NCBI RefSeq assembly: GCF_018131015.1
Contig: NZ_JAFCJJ010000015.1
Coordinates: 1-64,000 of the forward strand
Length of the DNA: 64,000 nt
DNA from: Bradyrhizobium diazoefficiens
GTDB lineage: Bacteria > Pseudomonadota > Alphaproteobacteria > Rhizobiales > Xanthobacteraceae
Direction of reading: 5' to 3'
Shown piece after piece: positions 16,742 through 25,678 of the stretch. Position 1 is the stretch's first letter; every line of letters begins with the position of its first letter. The notes beneath the pieces were generated by a model. It was not told the origin of the DNA. It ran no database searches and saw only the letters and a list, made by a program, of their open reading frames with translations. Both the position numbers and the translations under genes were made by a program.

Positions 16742-19690
16742 TCAGAACGGGTTCGTGACGATCAGGGTGGCGGGGTCCTTCAGCAGGGACTTGTACCGAG
16801 GGTACCGATCGATCGCGTGGCCCCGCAGGATCGCAGCATAGATCGCAAGGCGATCGGCCTGCACCAGCACATTGTCGGCGCGGAGCCGCGCGTCGCGATA
16901 GCGATGCGCGTGAGCGAAGGCCTGCGCCAATGCGCCGATCCCGCTCGACCGGTCGCTCTCGCCTTCGATGCCGGCGATTTCTGTCTCGGCCTCGGCCAGG
17001 ACCTGCTGCGCCATCACCCCGTCCTGCGCATCGGCGAAGGCGACGCTCACGACCGGCAGAAACGCGGCTCGCTGCTCGCCTGTGGGAAAGGAGCGCACAT
17101 AGGCATAGGCGCCCTTCACGTCCCCAACACCGATCAAGCGATAGACGGCGCGGCCCAGGACTTCGGTATCGCCGCTCCCGTATTTCTTCACGCTGGCGGC
17201 AAACAGCTTTGATCTTGCCGCGCTGACCTCGGCGGCAATCCCGGCATCGGCGAGGTCGCGCTGGTTATCGATGATCTGCTGCGCGTCCCACCAGGGATTA
17301 TCGTCACTTTGGTCCTGAAGCGCCTTCAATGCGAGCGTCTTCGCGTCGGCGGCGCGACCCGCCTTGGCGAGGGCCGCCGCGGTTTGTGCGGCATCCCGAA
17401 ACACATAGGTCCAAGAATTGACGCGGGCTGCCGCCGCAAGGCATTTTGCGAGATCGCCCGCCTTGATCCAGAGCAGCGCCAGCCGCGCGAAGGCCCTTGT
17501 ACGTGTAGTCTCGTCCTGGATGGCGGCCGCCACCGTCTCCGCGCCGGCCAAATCGCCGCTGGCGGCGTAGACCTCCATCACGACGGGGGCCGTGAAGAAG
17601 GAACTGTCCATCGCGACCTTTCGGGCCAGATCCATCGCCTCGGCCGTTCTACCCTTGTCGAGCAGAGCCTTCAGGACCGGGGCGATCGCCTCGGCGTAAG
17701 CCCGCGCATCGAGACCTCGGGGCAGGATCTTGAGGGCCTGATCCGGGTAGCCTGCTGCAGCGAAGCGCTTCGCGAGCGTGGCGAGCACGCTCGCAGGCGA
17801 AAAACTCAGCAGATCCGGCTGCAACAGGTCCTCTCGCAGGATTCCGTTGGACGCGAGCTCCCCGGCGAGCGCGGCGATGCCGCGGGTCTTCGCCTGGCTG
17901 TCGGTCACCTCTCGCGCCGCCGCGACCGCTTCCTCTTCAATGGTTGCGGCCGTCGCCGCGTCACCGATCGCGCGCAGGGTGGCAGCGATCACCGCGAGGC
18001 TCTCGACCTTCTCGCCATCATTGATCCCGCTCAGCCCCGCAGCATCGTGCCTGGCACGATCCAGCTCGCCGGCCGCCGCCAGCGCCTGCAGCCAGCCGAA
18101 GGCGCTCGAGTAAAAGACCGAAGGCACGATGTCCCGGCTTCGCGTCATGACGACATCGACCTGGTAGCGATCGGTCAGCACGTCCAGCGACGCGCGCGAT
18201 ATTCCTAGCAGCGCGGTCCAGATCACGAGGACCATGGCAGCGAGGCCAATCCCTTCAATGCGGGTCAGCGTTCGGATTTTGGACGAAACGGCAGGCGAAG
18301 GCGGCGAGGTACCAGCCGGGCGGCCGATCGCCCGCGGCAAATTCTCGAAATACCAGTCCCGGAGCTCGGACAAAGCGGCCGGCGTCTGCGCAGCACTGTC
18401 GCGCGGCGAAGCCTTCGCGCGCACATGACAGGCGAGCAGATCCTGGATCGGCTCCGAGGTGTAGTAGGAGGTATGGACGAGGTCGCGAAGATTGATCTGC
18501 GCGGCCATGCCGGTGATGATGTTCGGCGAGCCGGCGCCGGCCGTCACGGACATGCCGAGCGCGGTGCGAAGGGACGCAAGGATCGTCGCCGCGCCTTCAT
18601 TGGCCTTGGCAACCAGCAGACGATCCAGCTCGTCCGGGATCGCAGGCCAGCCGACGCTGATCGAGCTCGGGCTGCGTGACACGAAGCCGAGCTCCAGGCC
18701 CGATGTGTCGTTGCCCTGGAGATGCGTCGCCACCTGGCTCCAGATCAGCTCGTCGGCAGCCCGCGCGAAGATCGCATTGTAGAGACCGCGAACCGGCCAG
18801 GTGACCGCGTCGAGCACGCGCCGAAACAGGCCACGGCGGGCATCCGGCTGCCATTTCGGCGCCACCTCCCCCGCCAGCAGCAGCGTCGCGGTCAGGCCGT
18901 TGATCGCTTCGTCGTTCGGCGACCATACCCCGAGATAGCCTCGCGAATAGGTCTCGAAGGCGCGCAGTTTCAGCGCCTCACTGGACCTGTTGGCGCGACG
19001 CGAGCGAATGAGGACGAATGCATAGGCGGCGCAGCGCAACAGCACCGCCAGCAGCACCAGCCAGAGCAGCGGGAACAGCACCAGCACGGCATATTCCCCC
19101 GATCGCCAGAGCTCGGGCAGGAGCGGCAACATGTCTCCGACGCTCCAGGGCGACAGGATATGCGAGCCACGGCGCAGTGCGATGAAATCGACCACAAGGC
19201 CGAACATCGCCAGCGCCGGCAGAAAGCGCGACCACGCGACCGGCTGCGGTCGAAAATTGAGGAACGGCGTGCCGAGCGTGGCCCAGCTCCGCAAATGGTC
19301 CAATCGCTTCCCGCTCGCGGTCGCCTCCTGCAGTGCGAGCCAGATGACCGATCCGCCGTGGCTATGCCCGATCAAGTGATAAGGCCGTTGCGCCGCTTCC
19401 TGCTGAACGAGCAGATCGAGCAGCGACAACGCCGCCTGGCGCCGGTCGTACTCGCTGTTCTTGCCCGACCAATGGAAGATCTTGGTGCTGAGCGCGGCGC
19501 CGGCGCCGAAACGGTCCCTCAGCGCGAGCGAAACGGGGCTTCCCGCCTGCCACCACGCCGCGCCGGTGTCGGCCACGTTCGCCGCGCCCGTGCCGTGGAT
19601 CAGAAGCACCAGGTCGGGATCGCTCGCGGATGCCAACTCTTCCCCCTGCCTGCGACCATGGGCCCGCATAAATGCGCGCCCCGACGGCAT
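16742..19690 (-). CDS. Large membrane alpha/beta hydrolase with C-terminal helical (TPR-like) repeats
   Basis: 982 residues. Residues about 25-190 form an alpha/beta hydrolase with LVLLIHGTGAANV and the nucleophile elbow LIGHSHGGSVIW. Hydrophobic spans follow near 200-215 (FLPALAMFGLVVDFIAL) and 245-275 (VLVLFPLLWLVLLAVLL), then one near 500 (GIGLAAMVLVIWTALLG). The last 450 residues are Ala-rich paired helices with a periodicity of roughly 35 (for example AEAMDLARKVAMD, LAGAETVAAAIQDETTRTRAFARLA), like TPR/Sel1-type solenoids. The solenoid is presumably on the side opposite the last span. Start ambiguous: ATG at 19,690 or 19,669. No recognised close family; esterase or lipase activity is inferred from the elbow. 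Confidence 0.7.
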   Translation of the reverse strand: MPSGRAFMRAHGRRQGEELASASDPDLVLLIHGTGAANVADTGAAWWQAGSPVSLALRDRFGAGAALSTKIFHWSGKNSEYDRRQAALSLLDLLVQQEAAQRPYHLIGHSHGGSVIWLALQEATASGKRLDHLRSWATLGTPFLNFRPQPVAWSRFLPALAMFGLVVDFIALRRGSHILSPWSVGDMLPLLPELWRSGEYAVLVLFPLLWLVLLAVLLRCAAYAFVLIRSRRANRSSEALKLRAFETYSRGYLGVWSPNDEAINGLTATLLLAGEVAPKWQPDARRGLFRRVLDAVTWPVRGLYNAIFARAADELIWSQVATHLQGNDTSGLELGFVSRSPSSISVGWPAIPDELDRLLVAKANEGAATILASLRTALGMSVTAGAGSPNIITGMAAQINLRDLVHTSYYTSEPIQDLLACHVRAKASPRDSAAQTPAALSELRDWYFENLPRAIGRPAGTSPPSPAVSSKIRTLTRIEGIGLAAMVLVIWTALLGISRASLDVLTDRYQVDVVMTRSRDIVPSVFYSSAFGWLQALAAAGELDRARHDAAGLSGINDGEKVESLAVIAATLRAIGDAATAATIEEEAVAAAREVTDSQAKTRGIAALAGELASNGILREDLLQPDLLSFSPASVLATLAKRFAAAGYPDQALKILPRGLDARAYAEAIAPVLKALLDKGRTAEAMDLARKVAMDSSFFTAPVVMEVYAASGDLAGAETVAAAIQDETTRTRAFARLALLWIKAGDLAKCLAAAARVNSWTYVFRDAAQTAAALAKAGRAADAKTLALKALQDQSDDNPWWDAQQIIDNQRDLADAGIAAEVSAARSKLFAASVKKYGSGDTEVLGRAVYRLIGVGDVKGAYAYVRSFPTGEQRAAFLPVVSVAFADAQDGVMAQQVLAEAETEIAGIEGESDRSSGIGALAQAFAHAHRYRDARLRADNVLVQADRLAIYAAILRGHAIDRYPRYKSLLKDPATLIVTNPF

Positions 19691-19768
19691 CAAAGCACGG
19701 CGAACCGATATTCGGCTAGGGTTGTGAGCCGGCCCGATGCACGCCGAGGCAGCCGGCGGGCGGGCTGA

Positions 19769-20359
19769 TCAGAGATACCGCTTCAGCTCCGCCGCGGCCT
19801 CTTCAGGCGTCCGCTTCAGGTTGAACGGCGAGACGAACTGGCCATTGCGGTCCATCAGGTAGATCAGCGCGGTGTGGTCCATGGTGTAGTCGCCGTCCTT
19901 GGCCGGGACCTTCTTGGCATAGACCCGGTAGGAGGTGATGACCCTGGCGATCTCGGCGGGATCGCCGCTCAGGCCCTCCAGGTGCGGATCGAAGCTGGAG
20001 AGGTAGTCCTTCATCGCGGCCTGCGTATCGCGCTCCGGATCGACCGAGATGAAGACGGCGTTGACCTTGTCGGCATCCTTGCCCATCGCGCGCAGCACCT
20101 CACTCATCTCGAACAGCGAGGTCGGGCAGACGTCGGGACAGTGGGTGTAGCCGAAGAAGATCAGGGTCGGCTTGCCCTTCAGGCTCTTGTCGGTCACGGT
20201 CTTGCCATGCTGGTCGGTGAGCTGGAACGGGCCGCCGATCGCGGCCGGCTGCGCCACCTTGCTGACCCCTCCCATCATCCAGAACATCACGAGCAGCCCG
20301 ACGATGAGGCTTGCGGCGAAGGCGGTCGCGATCACCAGCGGACGGGCGGCTGAATTCAT
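19769..20359 (-). CDS. SCO1/SenC family copper chaperone/thioredoxin-fold protein
   Basis: 196 residues. One N-terminal membrane anchor (ASLIVGLLVMFWMMGGV) is followed by a periplasmic thioredoxin-like domain with the copper-binding CPDVCPTS motif near residue 75 and the distal His in MDHTALIYLMD. SCO proteins deliver or reduce copper at the CuA site of cytochrome c oxidase. The gene follows a 64-codon membrane protein gene by 22 bases on the same strand. No oxidase genes are in the window. Confidence 0.92.
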   Translation of the reverse strand: MNSAARPLVIATAFAASLIVGLLVMFWMMGGVSKVAQPAAIGGPFQLTDQHGKTVTDKSLKGKPTLIFFGYTHCPDVCPTSLFEMSEVLRAMGKDADKVNAVFISVDPERDTQAAMKDYLSSFDPHLEGLSGDPAEIARVITSYRVYAKKVPAKDGDYTMDHTALIYLMDRNGQFVSPFNLKRTPEEAAAELKRYL

Positions 20360-20381
20360 GAGCGGAAAACTTCCCTCGGGG

Positions 20382-20576
20382 TCAGAAGCAGGCGGCCAGG
20401 CCGGTCCTGATCATTTCGAAGAACACCTGGGTGCCATAGTGGAACCAGAGCGCGAGCGCGCCGATCACCGCGAGGCCGCCGACACCGACGCCGGCCAACA
20501 GCAGCACGGTCGGCGTCCGTCCGGCAGTGGGCGAATTGTCCTGTATCGGATGGGCCGGGTGGAGTGGTTGAGCCAT
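20382..20576 (-). CDS. Small single-span membrane protein upstream of SCO
   Basis: 64 residues: polar Pro-rich N-terminus, one long hydrophobic span (VLLLAGVGVGGLAVIGALALWF, about residues 24-45), then a short tail TQVFFEMIRTGLAACF. It is 22 bases upstream of the SCO gene and reads the same way, so it is likely in one transcript. A role in oxidase assembly is only an inference from the neighbour. No family recognised. Confidence 0.6.
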   Translation of the reverse strand: MAQPLHPAHPIQDNSPTAGRTPTVLLLAGVGVGGLAVIGALALWFHYGTQVFFEMIRTGLAACF

Positions 20577-20688
20577 GACAACGATCGGGGCGAAGGCCCC
20601 GGTTCCCTGTCCCTCAAATAGGCGTCAGGGCGCCGGCCGGCAAGCGCGGCGGGCAAGGAATACCCCGGGGATGAGATCGCTGACGATA

Positions 20689-21210
20689 TCAGCGAGGCAA
20701 CTGGCCCCGGGCGGACTCCAGCTTTTCCGCTTGGGGGAGAGCCCGGCGCGACGGTTGGCTCGCCGAGGCCTGCGCGTCGAGGTAGCAGGGCTTGTACATG
20801 GCCTGGAGCTGCCGGCCCTTCAGGAAGAGCATGTGCGGGGTGAGGCCGCCGCGCTGCGAGATCCAGCGCTTCACCTGCGAGGGATACATCGCATAGAGCA
20901 TCTGGGTGGCTTCGGGATTGGTCACGGCGCGGCCGTTGCTTCCGAAATCCCAGGCGGCGTGGAAGCCGAGCGTCGCATGCGAGGTGACGCAGATCCGGTC
21001 AGGCGGGATGGCGCCGAGGACGATGGTGCAGGCGGATGCACAGAGGCCATCGATGATGACGGTTTCACCGGATTGCCGCAGGTCCTGGTACTTGTCGACG
21101 TAGGTTCCGATCCGGCCGCCGCGATCATCTGCAATTCGGACCACCGCGTGAGAAGTCCCCATACACGCGATCAAAACAACCGCCGCGAGCAACCCCGTCA
21201 GAAACTTCAT
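20689..21210 (-). CDS. Secreted ClpP-fold-like periplasmic protein (COG3904-like)
   Basis: 173 residues from the ATG at 21,210, chosen because it yields a clean signal peptide (KFLTGLLAAVVLIACMGTSHA). Core features are GGRIGTYVDKYQDL, VIIDGLCASACTIVLG with a Ser-Ala-Cys turn like the serine nucleophile region of ClpP/crotonase-fold proteins, ATLGFHAAWDFGSNGRAV, and GGLTPHMLFLKGRQL. I recall this layout from COG3904-type periplasmic proteins of unknown function. A second, diverged copy occurs at 62,236-62,664. The C-terminal tail after the core is longer here. Confidence 0.75.
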   Translation of the reverse strand: MKFLTGLLAAVVLIACMGTSHAVVRIADDRGGRIGTYVDKYQDLRQSGETVIIDGLCASACTIVLGAIPPDRICVTSHATLGFHAAWDFGSNGRAVTNPEATQMLYAMYPSQVKRWISQRGGLTPHMLFLKGRQLQAMYKPCYLDAQASASQPSRRALPQAEKLESARGQLPR

Positions 21211-21463
21211 TGTCCCCCGCCCCAGTCGAATTCGAATCTGCGTGTCAGGTGGTGATGCACGAGTAGCGTCTGTCGTAACCGCGGTTTTGTCTAGGCACGC
21301 GAGCTCGATCAAAAGAAATTCAAATCCAGTGTTGCGCCCGCGCTGCAGGTCCGCCCGGAACGGTCCCAAAGTGGAACAGGTTGACGAAGTCTTAAGCGCC
21401 GGCCCTTGATCTCAGGCGCAACCGCTGGCTTCAATCCCGGGCAACTACAGGGGGGAACTCGTG

Positions 21464-23122
21464 ATGAGTGAGCAGGCGGACGTCATCGTCGTCGGCGCGG
21501 GATTGTCGGGACTGGTGGCCGCGACGGAAATCGCCGATGCCGGCAAGCGCGTGATCGTGGTGGATCAGGAGGGCGAGCAGTCGCTCGGCGGCCAGGCATT
21601 CTGGTCGTTCGGCGGATTATTCCTGGTCGATTCGCCGGAGCAGCGCCGGCTCGGCATCAAGGATTCCTTCGAGCTCGCGATGCAGGACTGGCTCGGCACC
21701 GCCGGCTTCGACCGCAACGAGGATCTGTGGCCGCGCAAATGGGCCGAGGCCTATGTCGCATTCGCGGCCGGCGAGAAGCGCAACTGGCTGCGCGAGATGG
21801 GGCACCGCATCTTCCCCGTGGTCGGCTGGGCCGAGCGCGGCGGCTATGACGCGATGGGCCACGGCAATTCGGTGCCGCGCTTCCACGTCACCTGGGGCAC
21901 CGGCCCCGGCATCGTCGAGCCGTTCGAACGCCGCGCGCGCGAGGCGGCAAAGAGCGGCCGGCTGGTGTTCAAGTTCCGCCACCGCGTCGATGCGCTCTCC
22001 ATCACCAACGGCACGGTGGACGGCGTCAGCGGCGCCGTTCTCGCGCCGGACAGTGTCGAGCGCGGCAAGAGCTCCTCGCGCAATGTCGTCGGCGAATTCG
22101 CGCTGAAGGCGCAGGCCGTGATCGTTGCCTCCGGCGGCATCGGCGGCAATCATGATCTGGTGCGGCAGAACTGGCCGGAGCGGCTCGGCAAGCCGCCGAA
22201 ATTCATGATCTCCGGCGTGCCGGAACATGTCGACGGCCGCATGATCGGCATCACCGAGAACGCCGGCGCGCGGCTGATCAACCGCGACCGCATGTGGCAT
22301 TACGTGGAGGGCATCCAGAACTGGAACCCGATCTGGCCGCGTCACGGCATCCGCATCCTGCCCGGGCCGTCCTCGATGTGGTTCGACGCCACCGGCACGC
22401 GGCTGCCGGCGCCGCTGTTCCCCGGCTCCGACACGCTCGGCCAGCTCAAATACATCATGTCCACCGGCCATGATTATTCCTGGTTCATCCTGACCCAGAG
22501 CATCATCAAGAAGGAGTTCGCGCTGTCGGGGTCGGAGCAGAATCCCGACCTGACCGGCAAGAGCTGGCGCATGACCCTGCGCCGCGCCACCAACAAGGGT
22601 GCCCCCGCGCCGGTGGAAGCGTTCAAGAGCCATGGTGTCGACTTCATCGTGCGCGACAAGCTCGATGATCTCGTTGCGGCGATGAACCAGCTCGCCGGCA
22701 GCGACCTGCTGCGGCTCGACCATGTGAAGGCGCAGATCGAGGCACGCGACCGCGAGATCGCCAACCCCTACGTGAAGGATGCGCAGGTGATGAACATCCA
22801 CAACGCGCGGCGCTATATCGGCGACAAGCTGATCCGGACCGCCTCGCCGCACCGGATCCTCGATCCCGCGCAGGGGCCGCTGATCGCGGTCAAGCTCAAC
22901 ATCCTCACCCGCAAGACGCTGGGCGGCTTCGAGACCGACCTCGACTCGCGGGTGTTCGGCGCAAGCGGACAGATCATCCCCGGACTCTATGCCGTCGGCG
23001 AAGCCGCCGGCTTCGGCGGCGGCGGCGTGCATGGCTATCGCTCGCTGGAGGGCACCTTCCTCGGCGGCTGCCTGTTCTCGGGCCGCAATGCGGGCCGCGC
23101 GGCGGCGAAGGCGGCGGGTTAG
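21464..23122 (+). CDS. FAD-binding dehydrogenase (3-ketosteroid-delta1-dehydrogenase/fumarate reductase flavoprotein superfamily)
   Basis: 552 residues. The N-terminal dinucleotide-binding motif is VVGAGLSGLVAATEIADAG. The C-terminal FAD motif GLYAVGEAAGFGGGGVHGYRSLEGTFLGGCLFSGR is typical of KstD-like flavoproteins. A central capping domain of about 200 residues carries the substrate site. Expected to oxidise a CH-CH bond; the substrate is unknown. The start is the ATG at 21,464 (a GTG directly before it is possible), after a GGGGGG ribosome-binding stretch. The esterase gene follows after three bases, so the two are one operon. Confidence 0.85.
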   Translation: MSEQADVIVVGAGLSGLVAATEIADAGKRVIVVDQEGEQSLGGQAFWSFGGLFLVDSPEQRRLGIKDSFELAMQDWLGTAGFDRNEDLWPRKWAEAYVAFAAGEKRNWLREMGHRIFPVVGWAERGGYDAMGHGNSVPRFHVTWGTGPGIVEPFERRAREAAKSGRLVFKFRHRVDALSITNGTVDGVSGAVLAPDSVERGKSSSRNVVGEFALKAQAVIVASGGIGGNHDLVRQNWPERLGKPPKFMISGVPEHVDGRMIGITENAGARLINRDRMWHYVEGIQNWNPIWPRHGIRILPGPSSMWFDATGTRLPAPLFPGSDTLGQLKYIMSTGHDYSWFILTQSIIKKEFALSGSEQNPDLTGKSWRMTLRRATNKGAPAPVEAFKSHGVDFIVRDKLDDLVAAMNQLAGSDLLRLDHVKAQIEARDREIANPYVKDAQVMNIHNARRYIGDKLIRTASPHRILDPAQGPLIAVKLNILTRKTLGGFETDLDSRVFGASGQIIPGLYAVGEAAGFGGGGVHGYRSLEGTFLGGCLFSGRNAGRAAAKAAG

Positions 23123-23125
23123 ACG

Positions 23126-24043
23126 ATGCGATGGCGGGCGCATATCGGGGCGCTCGTCGCATGCTTCGCCTTTGCGTCGACGGCGCCGGCCGACACGATC
23201 GACGTCAATGGCGTGATGCGCTCCTACACCGCGCAAGTGCCGGCAACCCGGCCCGCGCCGCTCGTGGTCGCGCTGCACGGCAAGACCCAGCGCGGCGCCG
23301 ACATGATCACGCGGACGGCGTGGCCGCAGGTCGCCAGGCGTGAGGGTTTTGCCGTGGTGTTCCCGGACGGGCTCAACCATGCCTGGGCCGATGCGCGAAC
23401 CAAGGCGGGGCCGACGCTCCGGGGCCCGCCCGAGGGCACCGACGACGTCGCCTTCATCGCAAGGCTCGTCGAGAAGCTGGTCAAGGACGGCACGGCCGAT
23501 GCGAAGCACGTCTATGTAACGGGCGTATCCAATGGTGGCGCCATGACGATGACGATGATCTGCGCCCGTGCCGACCTGTTCGCGGCCGGCGCAAGCGTGA
23601 TCATGAACCTCACCGACGAAGGCGCGGTCACGTGCCATCCGTCGCGGCCGCTGCCGATGCTGCTCATGAACGGCACCGCCGATCCACTGGTCCCCTACGA
23701 GGGCGGGCGCGGATCGAGCTATTTTGCCGCAGACGGGTTCTGGTCGACCGAGGAGACGTTTGCCTTCTGGCGCAAGCTCAATGGCTGCGACACCGGCGAC
23801 GCCAGTGTCACGGATTTGCCCGACAAGGCGCCCGCAGACCAATCGACGGTGACACGACTCACCTCGCGTTGCCCGAAGGGCCATGACGTCGTGCTCTATC
23901 GCGTCAACCATGGCGGGCACCGCATGCCGGGCTTCGCCCCGGATGCCCGCTTCCCGAAGGTCGCGGCGCGCCTGCTCGGGCCGCAGAACGCCGATATCGA
24001 CGGTGCCGAGACCATCTGGGCGTTCTTCAACCAATTTCGCTGA
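23126..24043 (+). CDS. Secreted PHB-depolymerase/LpqC-like esterase
   Basis: 305 residues. Signal peptide (ALVACFAFASTAPA), then an alpha/beta hydrolase with the oxyanion region PLVVALHGKTQRGADM, the lipase box VTGVSNGGAMTM (catalytic Ser near residue 135), LLMNGTADPLVPYEGG holding the acidic residue, and a late NHGGHRMPGF with the His. This is the esterase family PF10503 (PHB depolymerase/feruloyl esterase-like), exported to the periplasm or outside. It begins three bases after the dehydrogenase stop. Natural ester unknown. Confidence 0.86.
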   Translation: MRWRAHIGALVACFAFASTAPADTIDVNGVMRSYTAQVPATRPAPLVVALHGKTQRGADMITRTAWPQVARREGFAVVFPDGLNHAWADARTKAGPTLRGPPEGTDDVAFIARLVEKLVKDGTADAKHVYVTGVSNGGAMTMTMICARADLFAAGASVIMNLTDEGAVTCHPSRPLPMLLMNGTADPLVPYEGGRGSSYFAADGFWSTEETFAFWRKLNGCDTGDASVTDLPDKAPADQSTVTRLTSRCPKGHDVVLYRVNHGGHRMPGFAPDARFPKVAARLLGPQNADIDGAETIWAFFNQFR

Positions 24044-24140
24044 TCGGTGCATGCATCGCCGGTGGCGCATGCGCCGCCGGGGTGGCACGCCGCAAGCGGC
24101 TGGGCTAGACAGGGCCGCCATTCCCTCAAGGAGATCCCCA

Positions 24141-24491
24141 ATGAGCATCCAGCGTTTCGAAACCGGCCCGCGCATGAGCCAGGTCGTCGTGCACGGCAAC
24201 ACCGTCTATCTCGCCGGTGTCGTCGCCAACAAGGCCGCGGGCGAAAGCGTGACGAAGCAGACCCAGGACATCCTGGCGACCATCGACTCTCATCTCGCCA
24301 AGGCCGGCACCGACAAGTCGAAGCTGCTCTCGGCCACGATCTACATCACCGACATGAAGACCTTCGCCGAGATGAACGCGGTGTGGGACGGCTGGGTCTC
24401 GCCCGGTAACACGCCGGCGCGCGCCACCGTCGAGGCCAAGCTCGCGGCGCCGCAATACACCGTCGAGATCATGGTCACGGCGGCGAAGTAA
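24141..24491 (+). CDS. RidA/YjgF family reactive-intermediate deaminase
   Basis: 116 residues. Core motifs are VYLAGVVANKAAGESVTKQT, LLSATIYITDMKTFAEMNAVWDGWV and TPARATVEAKLAAPQYTVEIMV, with the conserved Arg of the enamine/imine deaminase site in PARATVEA. It hydrolyses reactive enamines such as 2-aminoacrylate. AAGGAG lies upstream of the ATG at 24,141. Located 97 bases after the esterase, it may share its transcript, and it is followed by a strong terminator. Confidence 0.93.
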   Translation: MSIQRFETGPRMSQVVVHGNTVYLAGVVANKAAGESVTKQTQDILATIDSHLAKAGTDKSKLLSATIYITDMKTFAEMNAVWDGWVSPGNTPARATVEAKLAAPQYTVEIMVTAAK

Positions 24492-24519
24492 ATTCGCTGC
24501 ACGAGCGGGTAGTTTTTCT

Positions 24520-24556
24520 GAAGCGCGATGAGCATGTCTCATCGCGCTTCTTTTCT
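24520..24556 (+). terminator. Rho-independent terminator after the RidA gene
   Basis: A 12-bp perfect stem (GAAGCGCGATGA pairing with TCATCGCGCTTC) with a seven-base loop, followed directly by TTTTCT. It begins 28 bases past the stop codon. Confidence 0.85.
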
Positions 24557-24666
24557 GCGCAAGGATGACCTCCGAGGTCATCGATCCGCGCACGCGAACC
24601 TTCGATAGGATTTCTGGACCAGGTGCCCGCAGGGGTGTGAGCAGGCGAAGGCGCTTCCTCAAACTC

Positions 24667-24798
24667 GGTGTCGTCCCGGCGAAGGCCGGGACCCATACCG
24701 CGTGATTTATCGATGTGGGCGGTGGGAGTACGAAACGACTAGTCTTCGTCAAACTCCTCCCTGTGGTTATGGGTCCCGGCCTTCGCCGGGACGACACC
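24667..24798. repeat. 132-bp palindromic repeat, GTCGTCCCGGC family, near-perfect copy
   Basis: Both ends read GGTGTCGTCCCGGCGAAGGC and onward through GGGACCCATA in opposite orientation, about 30 bases of perfect arm. The core is unrelated. A diverged copy is at 13,588-13,750. It separates the ridA terminator from the convergent amidohydrolase gene. Confidence 0.9.
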
Positions 24799-24820
24799 TA
24801 TGTTTAGGTGCGAGCCTTGC

Positions 24821-25678
24821 TCATGCCACCGCCAGTCGATACGCAGCCTTCGCATTCACGCCGAACGCCTTCTCGCGCACGCGGGGCCCGAGTCTCGCCA
24901 GGCATGCCTCCAGCGCGCCCTTGATCTCGCCATAGCTTCCCGCAAGCAGGCAGACCGGCCAGTCGGAGCCGAAGATCAGGCGGTCCTCGCCGAAACATGC
25001 CGCGGCGTGTGCGACGAACGGGAAGAGCCGCTCCGCATCCCAGTCGTCCCATGCGGCTTCCGTCGCCAGCCCTGAGATTTTGCACCAGACATTGCCGCAG
25101 GCCGCGAGCGCGGCAATCCGGTCGGACCAGTCGGCGCTGCCGCCGTCGGCGATCGGCGGTTTTGCGGCGTGGTCGAGCACGAAGCGCCCCTGCGGAAAAG
25201 CCTGCGCGGTCGCGATCGCCGCGGGCAGCTCGCGGGTGCGGACCAGGAGGTCATAGGCGAGATCGCGGGCGAACACCGCGGTCAGGCCGCGCTGGACATC
25301 CTCGCGCAGCAGCCAGTCCGGATCCGGTTCGTCGTGGACCTGGTGACGGATGCCGACCAGCTTGTCGCCGCCGGGCGCGGTGCGCAGCCGGTCGAGCGTG
25401 TCGCCGAGCGAGGGGTCGGTCAGATCGGCCCAGCCGACCACGCCGACGACGAACGGAGTGGCGGCCGCGATCCGCAGGAACTCCTCGGTCTCCTCCAGCG
25501 CGGAGCGGCATTGCACCAAAATGCTCGCGTCGATGCCGTTCGCCTTCAACAGCGACGCGAGATCGGCCGGGCCGAAGGCGCGGCGGATCGGCGTGAGTTC
25601 GGCGGCGTCCATCCAGGGATAGTCGGCGCGCGCGGGATCCCAGAAATGCTGGTGGCCGTCGATGATCATGCGCTTCAC
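24821..25678 (-). CDS. Amidohydrolase-2 family protein, lactonase-like (L-fuconolactonase/sugar lactone type)
   Basis: 285 residues. A TIM-barrel metal hydrolase with the opening MIIDGHQHFWDPARADYPWM (HxH ligands), HQVHDEPDPDWL, FVLDHAAKPPI and a late LIFGSDWPVC. In this family members open sugar lactones such as fuconolactone. The GTG at 25,678 overlaps the aldo/keto reductase stop (GTGA); an ATG at 25,669 is the alternative. It is last in the pentose operon, after a sugar-dehydrogenase-like reductase, which supports a lactone hydrolysis step. Confidence 0.82.
   Translation of the reverse strand: MKRMIIDGHQHFWDPARADYPWMDAAELTPIRRAFGPADLASLLKANGIDASILVQCRSALEETEEFLRIAAATPFVVGVVGWADLTDPSLGDTLDRLRTAPGGDKLVGIRHQVHDEPDPDWLLREDVQRGLTAVFARDLAYDLLVRTRELPAAIATAQAFPQGRFVLDHAAKPPIADGGSADWSDRIAALAACGNVWCKISGLATEAAWDDWDAERLFPFVAHAAACFGEDRLIFGSDWPVCLLAGSYGEIKGALEACLARLGPRVREKAFGVNAKAAYRLAVA

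Noticed and set aside
21617..24202. 861-codon minus-strand frame opposite the FAD dehydrogenase and esterase
   Set aside because: Shadow of two convincing plus-strand genes; no motif and no credible start.
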